The notes beneath the pieces were generated by a model. That model ran no database searches. It had not been told where the DNA came from and saw only the letters and a list, made by a program, of their open reading frames with translations. From JBEIHX01 sp044375455 (GTDB lineage Bacteria > Pseudomonadota > Alphaproteobacteria > Caulobacterales > Aquidulcibacteraceae), in contig JBILMQ010000036.1 in assembly GCA_044375455.1 (NCBI GenBank), positions 1-18,164 of the forward strand: 18,164 bases of DNA. Direction: 5' to 3'. Of the stretch, positions 14,484 through 18,164 are shown one piece after another (the first letter of the stretch is position 1; each line of letters opens with the position of its first letter). The position numbers and the translations under genes were made by a program.

Positions 14484-15116
14484 TCAGCGCCGGCGCCGCT
14501 CCACAAGACGACCCGCGCCAATCATCAAGGCGCCCATGGCGCTGAAGGCGACCATAAGGACAGCACTGTTGCGGGCAACTCTTGACCATCCTTCCTTATG
14601 CACATCCAGAAAGAAGTAATGGTACTTTCCGGTCATCCCGCCAAACACAAGAGCGAAGACCCCATAGGCGGCGACAAATGCAGGCCAGACCAGAGCGTCG
14701 CGCCAGCGCAACTCAGATTTCGGTGCGAACACGAACCAAAACGCCACCACCAGAACCGGCACAACGCCATGCATGATCCGGTCCGACGTCCAGCGCAGCC
14801 CCTGTGGTGACCAGCCGTCGCTCAGCACCGTCCAGAACACCACAAACGTAATGAGGATGGACAGAGTCACAGCCCCGAGAAATGATTGGTCAGGGCGCGC
14901 GCCGCCAGGCCAGCCATGCGCTGTGACGGCCGTCATTGTCATCGCCACCAGCAGATTTGACAGGATCGTATAGTAGGTAAGGGAGTTCAGCGTGGCATCA
15001 AACGCGCCCCCGCCGCGCTGAAGGCTCTCGAAAGTCGAGACGACGAGATGCAACCCAAGACCGAACCAGGCCAAAAGCGCGATGACGCCAGAACTAAACC
15101 GGGCGCGCTGCGTCAT
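14484..15116 (-). CDS. Pr6Pr-like six-helix membrane protein
   Basis: The protein has 210 residues from ATG 15116, with a strong SD (AGGGGGAGG three to four bases upstream). Six hydrophobic segments are visible, approximately 10-27, 46-66, 78-98, 115-131, 141-159 and 183-202, with a basic C-terminal tail (ERRRR). Conserved blocks LTYYTILSNLLVAM (46-59), SDRIMHGVVPVLVVAFWFVFAPK (111-133) and YHYFFLDV fit the Pr6Pr membrane protein family of proteobacteria. That family is distantly related to eukaryotic AIG1/ADTRP proteins, whose catalytic Thr and His would correspond to Thr47 and His116 here. This correspondence is my inference from motif context. No partner gene is linked. The biological role is unknown. 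Confidence 0.75.
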   Translation of the reverse strand: MTQRARFSSGVIALLAWFGLGLHLVVSTFESLQRGGGAFDATLNSLTYYTILSNLLVAMTMTAVTAHGWPGGARPDQSFLGAVTLSILITFVVFWTVLSDGWSPQGLRWTSDRIMHGVVPVLVVAFWFVFAPKSELRWRDALVWPAFVAAYGVFALVFGGMTGKYHYFFLDVHKEGWSRVARNSAVLMVAFSAMGALMIGAGRLVERRRR

Positions 15117-15419
15117 AGCCTCCCCCTTTTCACATTCATGCTAGCTCTGCGAGGGTAATATTGGCAAGGTGCAAAATCGGCTTTCCGGCGCATTCCGGCA
15201 AATTGCTCCGTGTTTGCTCATATGCTCACGGAATGCTTTTTACATATGGCGATTCCTGACTTCTCTGTTCCGACGCAGGCAAATGGCGGCGAGGGGCAGC
15301 AGCCCCAAAGTGTGCCCCAACTCCACCCCAAAACGCTTATCACCCTGTTTTGAAGCGCTGGTGGTCCCCAGCGCGCCCCGATTGCCGGATGTGTGCCCCA
15401 ATGCTGACTGACGCCCCAA
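15117..15419. other. Non-coding region upstream of the integrase remnant
   Basis: Between the Pr6Pr-like gene and the integrase start I see no gene and no tRNA that could mark the attachment site. It holds a GGGGC-agca-GCCCC hairpin (15293-15306), an 11-bp direct repeat GTGTGCCCCAA (15310-15320 and 15391-15401), and the start-codon duplication listed separately. Such direct repeats near an integrase may be its arm-type binding sites or att remnants. Confidence 0.4.
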
Positions 15420-15433
15420 ATGCTGACTGACGC
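15395..15433. repeat. 19-bp tandem duplication across the integrase start codon
   Basis: AATGCTGACTGACGC occurs at 15400-15414 and again at 15419-15433, each preceded by GCCCCA, giving a 19-base period. Both copies contain an ATG followed by CTGACTGACGC. Only the second opens the integrase frame; from the first, translation stops after nine codons. Confidence 0.85.
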
Positions 15434-16286
15434 AAAAGTTCGCGCCCTCGCCGCCGCCGCGCCAGCCACCCGGCAGGACATTGCCGACGGCGCCGTGAAG
15501 GGTCTGATGCTGCGCGTTGGGCCGCGTGGCGCGCCAAGCTGGACGCTGCGCTATGCGATCACCGGCAAGGGCGGCGTCACCGCCCGCGGCAAGGGGCTGG
15601 CGAGCCGCAGGTTCTACCGCATCGGCCTGGGCGACTGTCCGGCGCTTTCCATCCGCGACGCGCGGGCGCGCGCCTCGGCCATCCTGGCGCAAGCCGCCCG
15701 CGGCGAAGACCCGATTGCGCAACTCGAGGAACAAGCCACCGTCCGCAAAGGCTCGGTCGCCGAGCTCGCCGAAGAGTTCTTGAACACCCATGCGCTCGGA
15801 AAGCTGCGCAGCGCCCGCAAGGCCGAATGGATCGTGCGCGACTACATCGTGCCGCGCCCGGGCGAGAAGGCGCCGCAGAAGGTGCGCCGGCTTGATATCG
15901 TCGCCGTGCTGGATGATCTGGCGCGCCATGGCACGCCCACCGCCGCGCTCGATACGCGCAAGTGGCTGTCGATCTTCTTCTCCTTGGCATTTGAGAAAGG
16001 CCATGTCGAGGCGAACCCGGTGCTTGGCGTGAAGCCGCCGCTGAAGGCAAAATCGCGCAAGCGGGTTTTGTCGATCGATGAAGCCCGCGCCGTTTGGATG
16101 GCTGCATCGGCGGAGCCTTATCCGTCCGGCACGCTCGCCTGTCTCTTGATGCTGACTGCCGCAAGCCTGCGCGAATTCGCCCACGCACGCGTGAACTGGC
16201 TTGATCAGCGCAATGCCTGCAAATCCCCGGCGAGGCCTGCAAGACCGGCGATCCCACTATCGTCCTGCTTGTACCGCAGGCGATGG
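15420..16286 (+). pseudogene. Tyrosine integrase with DUF4102 arm domain, frameshifted and truncated
   Basis: The N-terminal 100 residues (MLTDAKVRAL..., LMLRVGPRGAPSWTLRY, RRFYRIGLGDCPALSIRDAR) are the arm-type DNA-binding domain of P4-like island integrases. Residues about 110-205 are the SAM-like core-binding domain. The catalytic domain starts near 215 (KRVLSIDEARAVW), but at box I the sequence is LTAASLREFAHA, with Ser249 where the catalytic Arg is expected. Near 16211-16216 the frame is lost; the family's continuation IPGEACKTGDPTIVLLVPQAMA is found in another frame at about 16223-16286. After that the integrase sequence ends, so box II (HxxR) and the nucleophile Tyr are absent. The original frame stays open to 16490 as nonsense. 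It is inactive, and marks a former integrative element in this region. Confidence 0.88.
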
Positions 16287-16767
16287 CGACTCCAAGGACG
16301 AAGACACGCTATCGATCACTTTGCGCGCCGGTCGCGCGGCGAAGCCCTCGAGCATCGGCGCGCGGCTTCAAGCGCGGACCAAGCGCACGCCGGGCAGCAG
16401 CGGGCTGCGATCACGCGCGCCCAAGTCAGCCCCGGCCAATCACGCCGTCGATCCGCGTCAGCGCGTCATCGTGAAGGTCCACTACTTTAAACATCGCGGG
16501 GGCGGCGCTGCGGCTTTGGCCGCGCATGGCGCCCATATCGAGCGGGAGGGCGCCCGCCTTGATAGAGAGCTTAAGCCGTATGCCGACTCTCTCAGTCGGG
16601 ACGGCGAACAGGGCTTCTGTGACGCCACCCGAAGAGGCGTGGACGGGCGAGACCTCACCCTGGCGCCGAAGCCAGCGGGGCTGGACGTGGCTACCGGCCA
16701 GAAGGTGATGGCCGGGATGAAGGATGGCCTCACACACGTCATGCGCGCTCTTGGCATTGATCGATAA
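16282..16767 (+). pseudogene. 5' fragment of a relaxase-like (VirD2/DUF3363-type) gene fused to the integrase remnant
   Basis: In the frame ending at TAA 16765-16767, an acidic start (DGDSKDEDTLSITLRAGR) and a basic Ser/Arg/Pro linker lead to PRQRVIVKVHYFKHRGGGAA, AALAAHGAHIEREGA and then ADSL. This strongly resembles the N-terminal part of alphaproteobacterial conjugative relaxases (VxVKxRYVxH...GGAxALRAHxxYIxREG). No ATG begins this frame at the right place; it emerges directly from integrase sequence at about 16282. The central HxDxxHxH metal motif of relaxases is absent. The last 40 residues (GRDLTLAPKPAGLDVATG... to DR) do not match the expected continuation, so the fragment is internally deleted or fused to something else. 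Relaxase origin is a reasoned recognition, not proven by alignment. Confidence 0.6.
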
Positions 16768-16803
16768 AGCTTTATCCCATTTGGGACAGTGGCAGGCATT
16801 GCA

Positions 16804-17127
16804 ATGCGCGTGATAGCCTGGCGCTCCTTGCGCGACTTCATTGACGGCTTGGCAGGCCACAAAGACCAGCCCGCCGTTAAGGCCGCGCTGGACGCCTGGT
16901 TCAGTGAAGTCAGTAAGGCCAATTGGGCGACGAGCGCCGACGTGAAACAGCTCTACGCCACTGCGAGCATCGTTAACGCCGAGCGGATCGTCTTCAAAAT
17001 CAGGGGCGATGATTATCGGCTTGCCGTGAGGATGGATTTCGAAATGGGCATCGTGTGAATCAAGTGCATCGGCACGCACAAGGACTACGACAAGATCGAC
17101 GTGACGGAGATTGAGCATGGCGGATAA
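16804..17127 (+). pseudogene. higB: HigB-type RNase toxin with in-frame TGA
   Basis: HigB toxins of the RelE superfamily cleave mRNA on the ribosome. From ATG 16804 (MRVIAWRSLRDF) the sequence follows the family closely: a linker, AWFSEVSKANWATSADVKQLYATASIV, AERIVFKIRGDDYRLAVRMDFEMGIV. There TGA (17056-17058) interrupts, where homologues usually have an aromatic residue (Y/W-I-R/K-F). The same frame then continues IKCIGTHKDYDKIDVTEIEHGG and ends at TAA 17125-17127, overlapping the higA start by 11 bases as expected for a higBA operon. The truncated product (84 residues) lacks the last beta strand and the THKxYD motif, which includes catalytic-site residues, so it is probably inactive. The F-to-C change in IKCIGTHK also hints at relaxed selection. 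Confidence 0.82.
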
Positions 17128-17497
17128 TCTGAAGCCGATCCACACCGAAGCAGATCATGCTGCAGCGATGGTCGAACTGGCCCTCTTGTGGGGCGCCAAG
17201 AGCGGCACTCCGGAAGGCGAGCGCCTTGATGTCCTCGCAACCCTGATCGACGCCTATGAGGCGAAACACCACGCCGTCGATCCGCCGGACCCGATAGAAG
17301 CGATCCGTTTTTGGATGGTGCAGCAAGGCCTATCGCGCAAAGATCTTGAGCCAATGATTGGTCCGCGGAACCGGGTCGCCGAGGTTTTGAACGGCAAACG
17401 CAAGCTGTCCATCCAGATGATCCGCAAGCTGCACGAACACCTTGGCGTACCCGCAGAGGTGCTCATCCGCCCGGCCAGCGCCGATAAGGCGGCGTAG
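17117..17497 (+). CDS. higA: HigA-type antitoxin, XRE-family repressor
   Basis: The antitoxin partner of HigB. Family members bind and neutralise the toxin and repress the operon through a helix-turn-helix. The 126-residue product starts at ATG 17117 with GGAG at 17104-17107 (about 9 bases). The N-terminal half is acidic and helical (HTEADHAAAMVELALLWG, typical of COG5499-type HigA). The C-terminal half has the XRE helix-turn-helix (about 61-116: IRFWMVQQGLSRKDLEPMIG, RNRVAEVLNGKRKLSIQMIRKLHEHLGVPAEVLI). The gene looks fully intact while its toxin gene carries a nonsense codon. It could therefore persist as a solitary antitoxin/repressor able to neutralise related toxins. Order toxin-first is normal for higBA. 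Confidence 0.9.
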   Translation: MADNLKPIHTEADHAAAMVELALLWGAKSGTPEGERLDVLATLIDAYEAKHHAVDPPDPIEAIRFWMVQQGLSRKDLEPMIGPRNRVAEVLNGKRKLSIQMIRKLHEHLGVPAEVLIRPASADKAA

Positions 17498-17510
17498 CGC
17501 CCCTCCCCTG

Positions 17511-17927
17511 TTATCCGATCGCGGTCTTCCTTGGACGCCCGCCCCGTTTACCGTTTTGGCGCGCCGCCTCGGCTTTGGCGCTCGACCGCGTCCGTCCGCC
17601 TTTGGCCCACATCTCCTTCGCCATCCAAGCTTTTGAGCCGAAAGTTTTCTCGATCAATCCAGGCACAAAGAGACCCGCGTCGAGGGCGGGCCAGTGCAAT
17701 CCAAGGCCTGATTGACTGATCTCGATGCACGACAACGCCACCACGCCAGCCCCTTGCAGGCCTTCCGCCAGGCGTGGCGGGAAAGACAGTTCGAGGCCTG
17801 AACCCAAAGTGACGACGATCCGCCCCACCCGGCGCTCGTAACGCGCCGCGACGGCGGCTCCAGAGTGGCGGGTTTGGATTATGGCGCTCCGTAACCCATC
17901 CGCTTGGGTTTCTGGAGCCCCCAGCAT
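17511..17927 (-). CDS. DUF2442 domain protein
   Basis: I start it at ATG 17927, giving 138 residues; the frame extends to 18146, but that upstream part runs through intron-like sequence and has no family features. Residues 27-105 (AARYERRVGRIVVTLGSGLELSFPPRL..., CIEISQSGLGLHWPALDAGLFVPGLI, FGSKAWMAKEM) fit the DUF2442 domain well. The C-terminal tail RSSAKAEAARQNGKRGGRPRK is the AT-hook-like basic extension seen on many alphaproteobacterial members, suggesting DNA contact. DUF2442 genes often accompany DUF4160 genes and occur on mobile elements, sometimes proposed as toxin-antitoxin pairs, but no partner is visible here. No clear SD precedes the ATG, so the N-terminus (or integrity of the gene) is uncertain. 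It converges on higA with a 13-base gap. Confidence 0.75.
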   Translation of the reverse strand: MLGAPETQADGLRSAIIQTRHSGAAVAARYERRVGRIVVTLGSGLELSFPPRLAEGLQGAGVVALSCIEISQSGLGLHWPALDAGLFVPGLIEKTFGSKAWMAKEMWAKGGRTRSSAKAEAARQNGKRGGRPRKTAIG

Positions 17928-18037
17928 CTGGCAAGCCGGGCCGCTGGCCCGCGCTTTGCTGTTTGCTGCGTGAGAACAGACTTCATGGCGAAGAGATCGA
18001 CCCCGGTGAAGCAGAAAGGCCGCCGGCGCGGGTCGTG

Positions 18038-18105
18038 GTCGAGTAGCTCGGCCATTCGGCTTCGCCCTCACAGATCCGGGCATGCGGCTGTCCTGCACCC
18101 GGCTC
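18038..18105 (-). mobile_element. 3' end of a group II intron (domain V and VI), remainder outside or lost
   Basis: On the minus strand, GAGCCGGGTGC (18105-18095), a 9-base middle and GCATGCCCGGATC (18085-18073) form the hallmark domain V layout: the AGC catalytic triad, a long lower stem with a two-base bulge on the 3' side, and a short upper stem. It is followed by TGTGAGGG and ends near CTACTCGAC (18046-18038), resembling intron 3' termini. The upper stem is one base short of the usual 34-nt domain and lacks a GNRA loop, so this copy may be degenerate. Any intron-encoded reverse transcriptase would lie beyond the right edge. Confidence 0.5.
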
Positions 18106-18164
18106 TTCTTGAAGGTGACCCGCATCATGCTGCACGTGGCGTCCATGGGCGCGTGATTCGGGGC

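Noticed and set aside
15117..15419. A tRNA gene as integration target of the integrase
   Set aside because: I looked for acceptor/T-arm patterns (GGTTCGAATCC-like) on both strands and found none; the att site is not identifiable here.
15240..16184. Minus-strand 314-codon frame opposite the integrase
   Set aside because: It is antisense to the integrase, whose arm and core domains are plainly recognisable; the minus translation is a typical high-GC shadow.
16426..17145. Minus-strand 239-codon frame opposite the relaxase remnant and higB
   Set aside because: It is antisense to sequence that matches HigB and relaxase families; no independent motif.
17928..18146. N-terminal extension of the DUF2442 frame up to 18146
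   Set aside because: The extension translates the intron-like RNA domain and lacks family similarity; the ATG at 17927 gives the usual domain length.
1..18164. CRISPR array or a complete defence system
   Set aside because: No regularly spaced repeats of 24-40 bases and no cas-like or nuclease/helicase defence genes are seen. The only defence-related locus is the degenerate higBA pair.

Overview
The window is GC-rich DNA from what looks like an alphaproteobacterium. The RuvX and GatCAB sequences, the amount of tightly packed coding and the large membrane-anchored coiled-coil protein suggest the Caulobacterales/Maricaulales/Hyphomonadaceae side, but that placement is inference from protein style. 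About 80% of the window is ordinary chromosome; the last 3 kb are the remains of mobile DNA.

Left part (1-4667, minus strand). A methyltransferase-like gene runs off the window edge. A tight four-gene operon follows: beta-carbonic anhydrase, a small membrane protein, an unrecognised 82-residue protein and a 4Fe-4S-type uracil-DNA glycosylase. Two of its junctions are 4-base GTGA overlaps, and a perfect hairpin straddles the last stop codon. Upstream lies a 640-residue protein with two membrane segments, a long coiled coil and a helical C-terminus, which in outline resembles polarity factors such as TipN.

Middle (4668-12423). A decayed lipocalin gene (in-frame TGA, lost end) lies tail to tail with ruvX. 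A divergent region with an 11-bp tandem repeat separates ruvX from gatC-gatA-gatB, the Glu-tRNA(Gln)/Asp-tRNA(Asn) amidotransferase operon; gatC uses a TTG start. gatB shares its stop bases (CTAG) with a convergent TonB-dependent receptor. That receptor has a clear TPP riboswitch immediately before its start codon, so its likely substrate is thiamine or a precursor. A 450-bp gene-free stretch with several hairpins follows.

12424-15116 (minus strand). A LuxR-type regulator with no luxI nearby, a membrane-anchored protein with an acidic Asp/Gly motif, and a Pr6Pr-type six-helix membrane protein.

Right end (15117-18164). A mobile-element graveyard. A DUF4102-type tyrosine integrase has lost its first catalytic Arg, is frameshifted, and runs directly into the 5' part of a relaxase-like gene. 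Next is a toxin-first higBA pair in which higB has an in-frame TGA while higA is intact, then a DUF2442 gene. On the minus strand at the edge is what looks like domain V and the 3' end of a group II intron. I found no complete new defence or mobile system; the most informative points are the riboswitch-controlled receptor and the pattern of gene decay.
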